Assembly: GCA_938743325.2 (NCBI GenBank)
Contig: OW568868.1
Span: 434,001-498,000, forward strand
Source: Pycnococcus provasolii
Lineage: Eukaryota; Chlorophyta; Pseudoscourfieldiophyceae; Pseudoscourfieldiales; Pycnococcaceae
Length of the DNA stretch: 64,000 nucleotides
Direction of reading: 5' to 3'
The notes under the pieces were generated by a model that saw only the letters and a list, made by a program, of their open reading frames with translations, had not been told where the DNA came from and ran no database searches. The position numbers and the translations under genes are program-made. Shown piece after piece: positions 9,042-18,929 of the stretch; within the stretch, counting starts at the first letter, position 1, and every line of letters starts with the position of its first letter.

Positions 9042-10682
9042 ATGCGAATAATGGCGTTTCCAGGAAGTGCTCTACCACTAGGAACTCAAGGCGCTACGGG
9101 TACCACACCACCTTTACCTTTACAGGGCATATTAAAGCATTCCCATGGAAAGGCGTATGGTGGAGTTGGAAAGGCGTATGGTGGAGTCTTCTTGAATAAG
9201 CATTATTCTCCTCATGCACATGCAGTTTCTTTCTCCACTCGCACTCGCACTGGAAGTCGTCTCAACTCGCACTCGCACTCGCACTCGAGACATCTCATTA
9301 TTGGGAATTGTGCGCACTTCCATTCTTTGAACCAGGATCCCTTAGGCCTTAGCCTTAGGACACACCCTGTTAGCCTTAGATCATCTTGTGGCACTTCTCG
9401 TTCTGGTTCTTCTCCCAGGTCTCGTTCTTCATGCTTGGCATCACCAGCAGCATCGTTGTCATTATCATCACCAGCTTTACATGGGAATTGGAATTTTGCT
9501 ATAGCGCCGTCCGACCCGTGGGGATGCTGGACGTTCTTAGCCGCTGCTGCAGCTTTCGCAAGCTGGAGTGAACGAAACACAAACTTGGGTGCGCGACTTT
9601 CCGGACCGATGGTCGCAACCGTCGTCGGACTCGTCGCAGCTTCGTTCGGACTCGTTCCGGACAACGCGCCCGCGTATGACGTCGTCAACCGATACCTCGT
9701 GCCACTAAGCGTACCGCTGCTTCTTCTCTCCTCCGACCTGCGTCGCGTACTCAAGGAAACGGGAAGCCTGCTGCGAGTCTTCGTCCTAGGCTCGATTGGC
9801 ACGCTCGCGGGCACAGTCGCGGCGTATGCCGTCGTGCCACTTCACGCCACGAAACTCGGCGCAGACGCCGGCTGGAGCATCGCCACCGCACTTTGCGCAC
9901 GCCACATAGGCGGCGCAGTCAACTACGTGAGCGTCACAGAGGCACTCAACGTACCCGCAAAGAGCGTTGCGGCTGGCCTTGCCGCGGACAACTGCGTGTG
10001 CGCACTGTACTTCGCCAGCCTGTTTGCGCTGGCAGCGGTGGCTGACAAGGAGCTGCTGAGAAGGAAGGACTCTACTCAGGATGTGAGCGAAGCTGCGACG
10101 ACGTCTGGTTCAGAAGGCGAGCGGACGACGAGTCCGATTGACACTCAGACTGTCAGCATAGCCGTCGCCTTCAGCGCAGCATGCTGCTTCGTCTCTTCAC
10201 GCATCGCCGCCGCGCTCGGGCAAGGTGGTGAAGCGTGGACCCTACCAATCGTCACCGCGATCTCTGTGGTTGCGGCGACAGCATTCCCGAAACGGCTGGG
10301 AGCTCTCGAAAAAGGTGGTAATTTGGTGGCGAATGTCCTTCTTGGATTCTTCTTTGCATGCGTCGGTGCGCGAGGTTCGGTAGCGACCGTCATGGGCGAG
10401 GCGCCGGCGCTGTTCGCGTACAGCATGGTGCAAATTGCTGTGCATTTCGTCGTCCTATACGCCCTCAACGCGGCAACAATCAAGGCGCCGCTAAGAGACT
10501 TGCTGCTAGCATCCAACGCCAATGTCGGCGGACCGACCACCGCAGTATCCATGGCGAACGCGCGTCGTTGGGAAAGTAGCAAGGTGCCCGCACTCCTGGT
10601 TGGTGTATTCGGCTATGCGATGGCGACATTCTTAAGTCTCGCGCTTGGCATACGCGTTCTAAAGCCATGGGCTTTCTCATAG
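9042..10682 (+). CDS. DUF819 family membrane protein, probably organelle-targeted
   Basis: The protein has 546 residues from the ATG at 9042; a second ATG lies at 9051. Residues 1-150 are Ser/Arg/His-rich and low in acidic residues, resembling a transit peptide with an unusual HSHSHS run and a duplicated KAYGGV (tandem ~20-bp DNA repeat, 9148-9187). From about 165 the DUF819 domain is clear: SDPWGCWTF, ARLSGPMVATVVGLVAASFG, YDVVNRYLVPLSVPLLLLSS, DLRRVL and about ten membrane segments to residue 540. Plant and bacterial DUF819 proteins are uncharacterised transporter-like proteins, often chloroplast-predicted. A polar loop (residues 345-375) divides the domain. Function is unknown. Confidence 0.85.
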   Translation: MRIMAFPGSALPLGTQGATGTTPPLPLQGILKHSHGKAYGGVGKAYGGVFLNKHYSPHAHAVSFSTRTRTGSRLNSHSHSHSRHLIIGNCAHFHSLNQDPLGLSLRTHPVSLRSSCGTSRSGSSPRSRSSCLASPAASLSLSSPALHGNWNFAIAPSDPWGCWTFLAAAAAFASWSERNTNLGARLSGPMVATVVGLVAASFGLVPDNAPAYDVVNRYLVPLSVPLLLLSSDLRRVLKETGSLLRVFVLGSIGTLAGTVAAYAVVPLHATKLGADAGWSIATALCARHIGGAVNYVSVTEALNVPAKSVAAGLAADNCVCALYFASLFALAAVADKELLRRKDSTQDVSEAATTSGSEGERTTSPIDTQTVSIAVAFSAACCFVSSRIAAALGQGGEAWTLPIVTAISVVAATAFPKRLGALEKGGNLVANVLLGFFFACVGARGSVATVMGEAPALFAYSMVQIAVHFVVLYALNAATIKAPLRDLLLASNANVGGPTTAVSMANARRWESSKVPALLVGVFGYAMATFLSLALGIRVLKPWAFS

Positions 10683-10728
10683 GGTAACACTAACTTGACT
10701 CTCTTACACCTGTGCAAGCGCGCACGTG

Positions 10729-11823
10729 TTAGCCGCCAGCACCTGCGCGACTAGTTAGCACGCGGTCGAGGCGCTTTTCAAATGGTGTGCTGCCCCCGCG
10801 GACGCGTGCATTCGCGGCATACTTCCGTGTCGTGTTTGGCAGGCGGCTGTGTGGAGGTGTGTCAGACGTCGAGGTTGGTTGGCCAACGACCTGAGAAGCA
10901 GGCGTGAGCTCGTCGACCTCTGCACACACCAAAGTGCAAGGTTCTTCCAAGTCTCCTGTGGGAGTGCAAGTCTGCTCCATTTCCGCCTCCACCGCCGCAG
11001 CAACTGCCAGTGCAGCTTCCTCAGTTTGCTGCGTGGCGTGCTCCTCCATATTTGATACGGAAGTCGTCACAGCGCCGGAGTCCACCTCCTCGCATGGTCC
11101 TTCGCAAGACGCATTGCTCTCAGCAAGCGAGGCGGAGAGCGTCGGTCGCTCGGACGTCGACAATGCCCTATTGATTTTCTTAGAAGAGTGTATCATTTCG
11201 AGCGACTTCCTCGCCGTTGTGGGAGATACCGCACTGGCGGTGTCGCTCGGCGGCGAAGGTGCGTCCTCATAGGTGTGACTTGTCTTTACTGCATCCAGTT
11301 TGACCTCCGTTGCCGCCGTGGATCGGCTTGTCAAGGGTGGAACGTCGCACAGTTCGCACGCTCGTGTTACCTGTACTGTTTGCTGCTTGTGCCGCTGCTC
11401 CGTCTCCGTGTCGTTGTCGTTGACGTTTGGCGCAGACACGCACAGGCCGAAGCAACTCCACCAACCTCCTCGTGGCATGTTCGCCAGGTAAGGTAAGATT
11501 TCGTCAACAGTACAGTTTGTTAGGAGGGTGCGCAGAGAGACGGACTTTTCAAACGACGAGACGCGAGAGCGGGGCCGTGGGCGTGAGGAGGAGGCCGGGC
11601 AAGATGCAGATGCAGATGCATGGTCGCGGTGCTCTGCACTACCAAATAGGCAAATACTGCGAACTTCGTCGAGGCATGCGCGAAACCTCGCATGCCAACT
11701 CTGCACTGCCAACTTGGTCGAGCTCTGAAGTCTGAAGTAGGTGGTAAAATGATTAAAATCTACACCGTGCGTGCGTGCGTGCGTGTACAGGACGAGTCCC
11801 CTTCCGGCATTCCCATTCGTCAT
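10729..11823 (-). CDS. Hypothetical low-complexity protein
   Basis: The frame has 364 residues from the ATG at 11823. A second start at 11478 gives 249 residues beginning MPRGGWWSCFGLCVSAPNVN, whose Cys-containing N-terminus is attractive as a true start. The rest is Ser/Thr/Glu-rich and probably disordered. It ends with a basic patch (TTRKYAANARVRGGSTPFEK). No domain is recognised. It is convergent with the DUF819 gene and divergent from the Vps55-like gene, whose start lies only 68 bp from the longer start, so the shorter start leaves more room for promoters. Confidence 0.5.
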   Translation of the reverse strand: MTNGNAGRGLVLYTHARTHGVDFNHFTTYFRLQSSTKLAVQSWHARFRACLDEVRSICLFGSAEHRDHASASASCPASSSRPRPRSRVSSFEKSVSLRTLLTNCTVDEILPYLANMPRGGWWSCFGLCVSAPNVNDNDTETEQRHKQQTVQVTRACELCDVPPLTSRSTAATEVKLDAVKTSHTYEDAPSPPSDTASAVSPTTARKSLEMIHSSKKINRALSTSERPTLSASLAESNASCEGPCEEVDSGAVTTSVSNMEEHATQQTEEAALAVAAAVEAEMEQTCTPTGDLEEPCTLVCAEVDELTPASQVVGQPTSTSDTPPHSRLPNTTRKYAANARVRGGSTPFEKRLDRVLTSRAGAGG

Positions 11824-11890
11824 TTCTGTCCTCGCGAGCCTTTTCGTCTGTTTTGATAAACTTTACTCTTTATCGTAAGCTGTCGTCACC

Positions 11891-12307
11891 ATGTCGCCAC
11901 GCCTGCTCATGGTGCTCGCCTTGCTCGTGACGCTCTCACTGCTCATGCAGCTGCTCGCGTGCGTGCTCTACGACAACTGGTGGCCCGCACTCGGCGTACT
12001 CGTGTACGTGCTCATACCCATGCCTTACCTCTTCTTTGGCGCGGGAGGAGGAGACGGCGGCTATGGCGGGGCGATGTACATGGACGAGGGGGGAGACTGC
12101 TGGCAAGATGCGGGCAAGTTCTTGGCGGGCCTGAGCGCGACGGGTGCCGTGGCCATTCCGTGCACGCTTTACCACTCCGGCTCTATCGAGCAGGGCGCGC
12201 TCGCGCTGAGTCTCTGCTCGACGGGCCTGCTCGGCCTTGCGATAGTCGCATACGAGAGAGGGACTGCGTGGTTCGACGACGACTACGTAAGCACGTTCTA
12301 CTACTGA
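11891..12307 (+). CDS. VPS55-like: Vps55/LEPROT-like endosomal membrane protein
   Basis: The protein has 138 residues with four predicted membrane helices. The family signature is clear: CVLYDNWWPALGVLVYVLIP, then PMPYLFFG, and later DAGKFLAGLSATGAVAIPCT. Yeast Vps55 and animal LEPROT/OB-RGRP act with Vps68 in late endosome to vacuole sorting. The loop after the second helix contains a Gly-rich insert (GAGGGDGGYGG), and the tail is acidic/aromatic (DDDYVSTFYY). The length matches the family (about 130-140). Confidence 0.92.
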   Translation: MSPRLLMVLALLVTLSLLMQLLACVLYDNWWPALGVLVYVLIPMPYLFFGAGGGDGGYGGAMYMDEGGDCWQDAGKFLAGLSATGAVAIPCTLYHSGSIEQGALALSLCSTGLLGLAIVAYERGTAWFDDDYVSTFYY

Positions 12308-12670
12308 ACATTAGGCCCAGGGCCTAATCATCGCCGCCATCGCCGTCGCCGGAGAACGACAAAGCGTTACACACAATACGCTGTAAATATAGAGAGTCTA
12401 AAATCTTACCAACGGTAGGAGTAGTTTTACCCACCCACCACACAAAAACCAAGACTGCAAGGTTGGATTACTTCGTCGAGGGGAAGAAAACCACCATACA
12501 ATCAGGAGAGGTATTTTCCTTTCAGGACCTTTTTACCAACTATAAAATTTACAGCTTCTGAGCTTCCCTGGTTGCCGGTTCCCTGGTTTTTCAGTCCTGA
12601 AAACCCGAACCCACGTGGCCTGGTAGCCCTACACATCTTTGTCAACCTCTCTCCGCCACAAACGTACCCA
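12308..12670. other. Intergenic region, promoter of the downstream gene
   Basis: No gene is visible. A TATA-like TATAAAATTT at 12541 lies about 130 bp upstream of the next ATG. The frame upstream of 12671 is open but starts with TTG. Confidence 0.35.
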
Positions 12671-13720
12671 ATGCCGTCACCCATGTCCCTTGCAACGCAA
12701 GCACGGCTCTCTCATGCACCTCATCGTCCCATGAGGCGCAGTCCTGCTCGCTTTATTGTCTCTTGCACGGCTTTTGGGGCGTCGTGGGACGTCAGGTGGT
12801 CTGTTGCGGCGTCAACGCAGGTTGAGCGAAAACCTTTATGGGTAAGCAGAAAAGCTCATGGGAGACGCCTAAAACTCTCAAAAGCGAGCTCGCGACGCAC
12901 AATGCAGTCGGAAGGATCTAGGCGCGCAACTGAGCCTGGCGTGAGCGGCCTGGCATATTCAGCACTAGCATCAAGCGCAGCCTTTATGGTGGCGTGGGTG
13001 CTCTTTTTTCCTGGAAGCATGTGGACTGGCTGGGCCACGCACGATGCGTTCGTGGATGACGTCTGGACGACGTTTCACTTGTCTACGTTCAGCCCGTCGT
13101 CGTTGGTGCTCAAGTACGGCGACCTTGGGCGGTCGCCGGCGCTCTTGCACGCACTGCCTGGCGCAGTCTGGTGCGCACTTATTCCAATGCAGCTCCGCGG
13201 ATTCGACGGAGATGCCCACCGCGCAAGAGGGCGCGTCGCTCTGGCGGCTGCCGCAGTTATGATGGTTGGCTTCGCGCTCATTGACGTAAGTGGTCTCGAG
13301 GCGGATTCGTACGATTTTGGAGGAAATGGCGGAGGCATTGCAAGTGCGGCTGACTCGCTCGGCGTGCTGCCTATGCCGTTCAACCGAGGTGGAACGAGGA
13401 CTGTGGCTGGCTGGTTCATCGCCACGGGTGTGCTCGCGTGGCAGACTGCGGCGGCGAAGGATGCGGAAGCTCATCGCGCATGGGCGATTCGACACTGCGG
13501 TGCCGGCCTGTGGGTGGCGCTGCAACGTCCATCGTTTGCAGCTTGGCGCATGGCGCAGTCTGTTGTTTTGGGTGGCGCCGCGGCGAGTACGCCAGCGGCA
13601 CAGGCTGAGGCATTTTACTATGCGGCTTACATCGTCACATTTGTGTACTTCGTCGGAGCGGAGGCTGTGGCCCGCGGAGTCGTGGGCAGGACAGACTTGC
13701 GAGCGAAGGGTGAAGAGTAA
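12671..13720 (+). CDS. DUF2306-like multi-pass membrane protein with transit-like N-terminus
   Basis: The protein has 349 residues from the ATG at 12671. The first 100 residues are rich in Ser, Arg and Ala and resemble a plastid or mitochondrial transit peptide (MPSPMSLATQARLSHAPHRP). An ATG at 12902 is an alternative start. The core has about six to seven hydrophobic segments with conserved-looking His residues: LLHALPGAVWCALIPMQLR, HRARGRVALAAAAVMMVGF and AEAHRAWAIRHCGAGLWVAL. This His/Arg layout resembles DUF2306 membrane proteins of fungi and bacteria. That assignment is from memory of the pattern and tentative. Biochemical role unknown. Confidence 0.6.
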   Translation: MPSPMSLATQARLSHAPHRPMRRSPARFIVSCTAFGASWDVRWSVAASTQVERKPLWVSRKAHGRRLKLSKASSRRTMQSEGSRRATEPGVSGLAYSALASSAAFMVAWVLFFPGSMWTGWATHDAFVDDVWTTFHLSTFSPSSLVLKYGDLGRSPALLHALPGAVWCALIPMQLRGFDGDAHRARGRVALAAAAVMMVGFALIDVSGLEADSYDFGGNGGGIASAADSLGVLPMPFNRGGTRTVAGWFIATGVLAWQTAAAKDAEAHRAWAIRHCGAGLWVALQRPSFAAWRMAQSVVLGGAAASTPAAQAEAFYYAAYIVTFVYFVGAEAVARGVVGRTDLRAKGEE

Positions 13721-13958
13721 TTGAGCGCCGTGCTGTTGGAAAGTCAAGCAACAATATCACGGTTGGCACAAGACATTTGGGAAGCGTGTCCGCTGCTTGT
13801 GAACCGTAATTGGGAACGAATAGAGGCGCACCTCGAGAGCTACGGCGACGGGGTCACGGACGACACATGGGGACGACCCTGATGCCTGAGGTTCTTCCTT
13901 ACGACTCGTGGTGTTATTGTAAGTGCAGTACAGTAAATTAGTATACAAGGAAAAATAT

Positions 13959-15017
13959 TCATAAGCGCTCAACCTCGACGAGCGCGGCATTTGTCACCAC
14001 TTCGGGAGCGACGTATGACGCGATACCGCGTGCGGGGTGAATACGCACCTTGCCTTCGCCCTCGAGCTTTTTGATGTGTTGTAGGAGAACGCCCACTGCG
14101 CCAAGTCGCACGGGCAGAGGAAGGCCTTGGTAAATGAGCGATGTGAGGTTCCAAGGCGTACTCTTTCGATTTGGACACGTGTCAAGCGCTTTCAGCACGT
14201 CTTCGTCACGCTGATTGCGATGCACAATGTACCGTCTTACGTGAGCAGCGCCGTCGTCAATTGCTTTCCCGTGCGAAGGATACAAAGTGGCGGGCGTTCC
14301 GTTTGCCCGTCTCCTCTTGCACTCGTCAAACTCGTCGCATAAGCGCTCGAGCGACCTCATGTATGCCGGTAGATTGCTGAACACTGGCGTGCTCTCGCCG
14401 AGGACACAATCTCCCGTGAATATGCTCTGCTCCTCCTCGAGAAGCAACGATATGTGATCTTCGGTATGTCCTGGCGTGTGCAAGAATCGCAAAGTGACGT
14501 TCGGGTTGACGCTGCACTGGGCAACTGTCGTTCCATTTCGCTTCAACGTTCCATCGGTGTGCAGGATATCGCCATCGTTGACGTCAACAAACGTCGCGTC
14601 GTCTCCTGGAAATTTCATCTTGAATACGGGAACTGGTTCTTGTTTGGCTGAAGAATCATTTTGGCTGAGTGCTTTGAGCACAGCGTGCACACCGCCGACG
14701 TGGTCGGCGTGGTGGTGCGTGAGAATGATGGCCGCGATGTTCGAGACGTTGAGTTCGCGCATCGCCTTAAGCAGGAGGGGAGTGTATGCCGCGGACGAGA
14801 ACGCGTCTCCGGTGTCGATGAGGACTCGAGCTTTTGCGTTTGGTGCGCCGACTAAATACGTGTTTGTTCCTTGCAGCGTGAATGCTGAAGGGTTCTTGCC
14901 GAGTATGCGCGTGACAAACGGGGATAAGCGAGTAATGTCAGGTATGGCGGACAAACCACGAGGTGGTGCATTAATATTAATGCCTCGCATGAACATTCGT
15001 GGATGGAAGGAAGGCAT
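13959..15017 (-). CDS. LACTB2-like: LACTB2-like metallo-beta-lactamase fold hydrolase
   Basis: The protein has 352 residues from the ATG at 15017; the frame extends upstream only through a TTG. The beta-lactamase fold is complete: LGKNPSAFTLQGTNTYLVG, metal-binding HHHADHVGG (about residue 100), HTPGHTEDH (about 180), FTGDCVLGES (about 205) and LYPSHGKAI (about 245). It ends with a winged-helix-like tail (HIKKLEGEGKVRIHPARG). These features match LACTB2, an endoribonuclease acting on single-stranded RNA in animal mitochondria, and related plant hydrolases. An insert near residues 125-145 (SQNDSSAKQEPVPVFKMKF) sits where family members vary. Confidence 0.92.
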   Translation of the reverse strand: MPSFHPRMFMRGININAPPRGLSAIPDITRLSPFVTRILGKNPSAFTLQGTNTYLVGAPNAKARVLIDTGDAFSSAAYTPLLLKAMRELNVSNIAAIILTHHHADHVGGVHAVLKALSQNDSSAKQEPVPVFKMKFPGDDATFVDVNDGDILHTDGTLKRNGTTVAQCSVNPNVTLRFLHTPGHTEDHISLLLEEEQSIFTGDCVLGESTPVFSNLPAYMRSLERLCDEFDECKRRRANGTPATLYPSHGKAIDDGAAHVRRYIVHRNQRDEDVLKALDTCPNRKSTPWNLTSLIYQGLPLPVRLGAVGVLLQHIKKLEGEGKVRIHPARGIASYVAPEVVTNAALVEVERL

Positions 15018-15377
15018 TGAAGGCGAGCATTCACGTTTTCTACAGAAGTAACCGTCGTCCGTCCGTCTGTCTGGCAACCACAAAGAAAGGGTCGGGGAGG
15101 GGGAGGGGGAGGCCCGAGGGCGAGGGAGGGCGAGAGGCTGGGGTGCCCGAACCCCTAACCCGAAACCCGTAACCCTAACCCGTAACCCTAACCCGTAACC
15201 CTAACCCTAAGTCCATACCCTAACCCTAACCCGTAACCCTAACCCTAAGTCCATACCCTAATAGTCTAACCAGCTCGTTCGTACCGGTACAGGGACTTCC
15301 TTCGTCAGGTCTCTCTCGTCCGATTTGGTATTTGGTAATTACCACCCTACTACTTCCTACCGTAGTGTCTTCGAAGC
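15018..15377. repeat. Intergenic region with interstitial telomere-like tract
   Basis: A purine-rich GGGAGGGGGAGG stretch (15092-15135) is followed by a mixed CCCTAA / CCCGTAACCCTAA array (about 15148-15270), including a duplicated AACCCTAAGTCCATACCCTA unit. No gene is present. Confidence 0.75.
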
Positions 15378-16282
15378 ATGGTGTTTGTATCTTCCGAAGA
15401 AGAAGAAGAAGAAGAAGAAGCAGAAGGTGCTCATGTGCTGCGTCTTCGCGGCTCCTCTTTGGGCTCTTCCTATTCAAGAAGTTCATCCGTTGATGCTCGA
15501 GAACGTGACGTCATCGCGTACATCACGTCATCCATTCCGTCGTCGATTTCACACACCGGCGCCGCGCCGTTCGACGAACACCTGCGAGGCGTGATGCTTA
15601 TTCTCAGAGGATGGAATGCGACACCTGAAGTTCAGCTTGCCGGTGCCCTTCACTCCGTTTACGGTACGGAGGGATTTCAAGGGCATAAAGTGCCGTGGAG
15701 CGAACGACCTACAATCAGGAGAATCGCGGGTGATTTTGCGGAAAAGTTGGCGTTCGTATTTTGTCTTGCAGATCGCGAGTCGGTGGACTTCCTGGTCAAC
15801 CGTGAGGTGGAAAACATGGAGCTCGCTCGGAGTGACGAGTCGCCAAGAACAATCAAGGCGAGACTTGAGCTTGGTCACTTTGACATTAGTCTCAAGAAAC
15901 GTGAGGTGCGTCCCTTGCTCGAACCAACCTTGGAGCTATGAACAAACAACCACTAACCCGACACACACTACACTGAAAGTGGGTGGACTTCGTGACATTG
16001 ACGCTCGCAGACTGGCTTGAACAAGTGGAAGGTGCGGCTTCGAAAGCCAATGTTCACTTTGGCTGGCAAAAAGGTGAAGCGTGGAGCTATCGCCGCACTG
16101 CCTACGCAAACATGGCAAAACTCTTGCACGAAGCATACGGGTTGCCGATTGCGGTTGAAGATCACAAAGTTGTGTACGGCAGAGAGCCACCAGAGAGCCG
16201 CCACCTCGAGATGAGGGTCACGCCCGCGATGACGGAGTCGGCAAGAGAAGCGCGCATGGCACGCGATATGTACAGCAATTGA
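15378..16282 (+). CDS. DUF6817 family protein, two exons
   Basis: Exon 1 is 15378-15905, the intron 15906-15979 (74 bp; donor GTGCGT, acceptor AAAG) and exon 2 15980-16282, giving about 276 residues. Splicing joins SLKKRE to WVDFVTLTLADWLEQVEG in phase 0; without it the upstream frame stops at 15941. The N-terminus is acidic (SSEEEEEEEE, encoded by a GAAGAA run). The conserved part contains LAGALHSVYGTEGFQGHKVP, RIAGDFAEKLAFVFCLADR and AWSYRRTAYANMAKLLHEAYG, which match the DUF6817 pattern (HD-like helical proteins with an HSIYGTE motif) seen in plants, algae, fungi and bacteria. The HSxYGTE motif suggests a metal-dependent hydrolase ancestry. That function is inference. Confidence 0.8.
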
Positions 16283-16471
16283 CTACCTATACCACTACAC
16301 GTAACATCTCGCCACAGAAAACTGGGCGGGGGGATACACTCGAGAGCACTGATTGGATTGGATTTTTTGCCCCCCCCCCTCCTCACCAAACGTCCATTTT
16401 CTCCACTTTCGCCATTTTCGTCTTCTTCGCTCTCGCCGCGTCCCCACGTCCTCACCTGGCCTCATAGCGCT

Positions 16472-18463
16472 ATGCCGCTTATGCCGCACAGCAGCAGCAG
16501 CACACAGCGTCATGGTCGTCATGCCTCCACCACCACCTTCTTGGGCTTGCCCAGGGAGGAGGCTTCGTCCTTGCACCTGCAAGGCGCGCGCGCTTCCACA
16601 ACTACCACAATAAACGCACACGCCACGCAGACACCCAACACAAGTACAGGTAGTGGTGCCGGGTCCGCGACGACACGCGGGGTGCGAAGGACGACTGGTG
16701 ATACGACGGACACAGGCTTAAGAAGTCAGGCGAGACGAGGCAACACGGTAAGCGTTTCGCACGTGCAACGAGGATACCTGCAGCCTAGAACCATGCCGAT
16801 GCCGTCCTCCTTGCGCAACACGACCTTGCAGTTGCAAGGCGCGCTCGCCAGCGGAGTCAACACAGCTGTAGCCGGGTCCGCGACGACCCCCGCGGCGCGA
16901 AGGACGACGGACACGACGGACACGGGCTTAAGAAGTCAGGCGAGACGGGGCACCACGAGCGTTTCGCACGTGCAGCGAGGATACTCGCACGCGACTTCGC
17001 GAACACGCACAACCTTGCACCGACGAGAGGCCACCGACCTCGCAACGGATATCGCTATCGCACGAGCTAACCTTAGCCTTGCGGCAAGCGCGTCTGCGCT
17101 GAGAAGAGGGAGCGAACTATCGCAGCGGGCATCGCAGCTGGCAGCCTCGACGTCAACGCCGCCGCTTCCAAGGCAGTCGAGACTGCCGGCGGGGAGCGCT
17201 GCCGCGCACGCTGCACTGCTAGAGCGCGCAAACAGTGCGCTCCTAGCGGCGCGACAAACCAGCCGCGAGCACGCGGAGACGCTACGCGCTGCAAGACAAA
17301 GCAACCGCGAGCACGCGGAGGCATTGCGTGGCACATCGTTGACGGCACGGCGCACCGCTCGTAACTCTGCCACGATGCCGCCGCCTGCCGCTCCGTATCG
17401 GCCGACGGTAAGGTCGTCAACGCGTGCGGTGACGCCAACCGTGCGAATTGCCACTACCAACTCCGCCGCCACCGCCGCCACTGCCACGACGCCGACGCCG
17501 ACACCGACACCGATATCTGCACCGCGCATCGAACCTACAACAACCTCGCCAAGTTCAAAAAGTGCGACACCCGCGCTTGCCGCCGCATCGGCGAGCTGGG
17601 AAGGCGCGGCTAGCCTTCGCGGCACGTTGCGCGAGTTACAGCGGCAGCAGGGAGAGACGCTTCGGGAGCTGGAGCGCCTACGCCTCGAGCAACTTAACCT
17701 CAGACGCCAGCAGCAGACAGCAATCTTCCGGCTATTGGAGTCGGAGCGCATGCTGCTCGCACGCGCCGCCCCCGACGATGAGGCTGCGACGGACGCGTCG
17801 TGGCTGGATGACAATCTCACTGCACGTACGGCCGTGCTTGACTTGCTCTCACATGCCGCGGCGTCCGCGCAGCCGAATGCAACTCAGCTCAGCTGGCGTT
17901 GGGATGCGCTCGAGGGATCTGCCCAGCGCGCTGCACTCGCGCATGCCGCACGCTTGCTTGAGGCAAGCTTGAGCCGGCTCGACGTGCAACTTTCAGCGCT
18001 CAATGCCGGTCGTCCTGCAGAGGCGGAGCGCGCACTTCCGCCCGCACTCGTGGATGCCGCAGCGCCATCGTCGTCGGACTCCGCCGTGGCGCGCGCTGCG
18101 GGACGTGCGGATGCGGCTGCCGAGGCTGTGACGCGTCTGGCGCGCGGAGTTCTGGCAGCTGTGCACGGCTCTGCGATGCGCCGCGCCGCTCTCGCTTCGG
18201 TGCACGGTGTCTTTGGCGACGAGGAAGATGCGGCTCCTCGTGGCGCGTCGTCCGAGGCGATAGCCTCCCTTGCGGAGACTCCATTCGGCGCGGGAGCGGA
18301 TGATGCGAGCTGCGCCATTTGTCTTCGCGACTTCGAGACACCTGATTGTCTCGTGGTTCGTCTCCCAAAGTGTTCGCACGCGTTTCACAAAGGTTGCATC
18401 AGCGAGTGGCTTTGCATCCGTAACGCGTGTCCGCTGTGCAAGGCGAAGGCTTGCGTTACATGA
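16472..18463 (+). CDS. RING-H2 finger protein (putative E3 ubiquitin ligase)
   Basis: The protein has 663 residues from the first ATG at 16472; the longer open frame starts with TTG. A C-terminal RING-H2 (residues 613-658) has all eight ligands: CAICLRDF, then CSHAFHKGCISEWL and CPLCKAKA. The rest is Ala/Arg/Thr-rich, probably disordered, with a short coiled coil near 410-450 (LQRQQGETLRELERLRLEQL). The N-terminal 170 residues contain an imperfect internal duplication: SQARRGNTVSVSHVQRGY, with partners near 75-110 and 140-175. Thr-Pro alternation (about residue 345) comes from a simple DNA repeat. Substrates and partners are not inferable. Confidence 0.85.
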   Translation: MPLMPHSSSSTQRHGRHASTTTFLGLPREEASSLHLQGARASTTTTINAHATQTPNTSTGSGAGSATTRGVRRTTGDTTDTGLRSQARRGNTVSVSHVQRGYLQPRTMPMPSSLRNTTLQLQGALASGVNTAVAGSATTPAARRTTDTTDTGLRSQARRGTTSVSHVQRGYSHATSRTRTTLHRREATDLATDIAIARANLSLAASASALRRGSELSQRASQLAASTSTPPLPRQSRLPAGSAAAHAALLERANSALLAARQTSREHAETLRAARQSNREHAEALRGTSLTARRTARNSATMPPPAAPYRPTVRSSTRAVTPTVRIATTNSAATAATATTPTPTPTPISAPRIEPTTTSPSSKSATPALAAASASWEGAASLRGTLRELQRQQGETLRELERLRLEQLNLRRQQQTAIFRLLESERMLLARAAPDDEAATDASWLDDNLTARTAVLDLLSHAAASAQPNATQLSWRWDALEGSAQRAALAHAARLLEASLSRLDVQLSALNAGRPAEAERALPPALVDAAAPSSSDSAVARAAGRADAAAEAVTRLARGVLAAVHGSAMRRAALASVHGVFGDEEDAAPRGASSEAIASLAETPFGAGADDASCAICLRDFETPDCLVVRLPKCSHAFHKGCISEWLCIRNACPLCKAKACVT

Positions 18464-18929
18464 CAAGGCCCTACCGTATTAACATATACATAACCTACAG
18501 ACAGCATAGTACCTGTAAGTTAGCTGTACCGTACATATTTCTTTATCTTACCTGTATGTAAATACGATTCTCACGTTTCGTTGGCACCAACCAGGCTGTA
18601 CCGCTTCGTGCTGGCAGGCAGTCCAGACAGACAAACTTTTAACCTACAGTATGGTTTTGTTGCGCCATTTGTTGCGCGATTCCCTAAAGGTAAACTTTAG
18701 CTAAGGTTAGCTGAGCTTAGCTAACCATAGGGTCCATCCTGGTTAGGGTTTAGGGTTAGGGTTAGGGATTGTTTTGTTTTGTTTTTGTGTTTGGTTTTTC
18801 GGCTTGGTGGCCTCCTGCTTCAGTGAAGTCTGTGCTCCTCCGCTCCCTCCTTGCTCCTTGCGAATACATAGTTGTTTTTGGAGGGGGACGAAGAAACTCC
18901 GCCCATTTCAGCTTCGCCCCTTTCCAATC
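18464..18929. repeat. Intergenic region with telomere-like and TTAGCT runs
   Basis: It contains AT-rich sequence likely to be the RING gene 3' end, several GTTAGCT/TTAGCTAAG motifs (about 18693-18728) and a GGGTTAGGGTTTAGGGTTAGGG tract (about 18741-18768), then a pyrimidine-rich leader before the next ATG. No gene is seen. Confidence 0.6.

Noticed and set aside
12971-13747. 258-codon minus frame over the DUF2306-like gene
   Set aside because: The composition (Arg/His/Cys-rich) is typical of a shadow, and the plus frame has coherent membrane segments.
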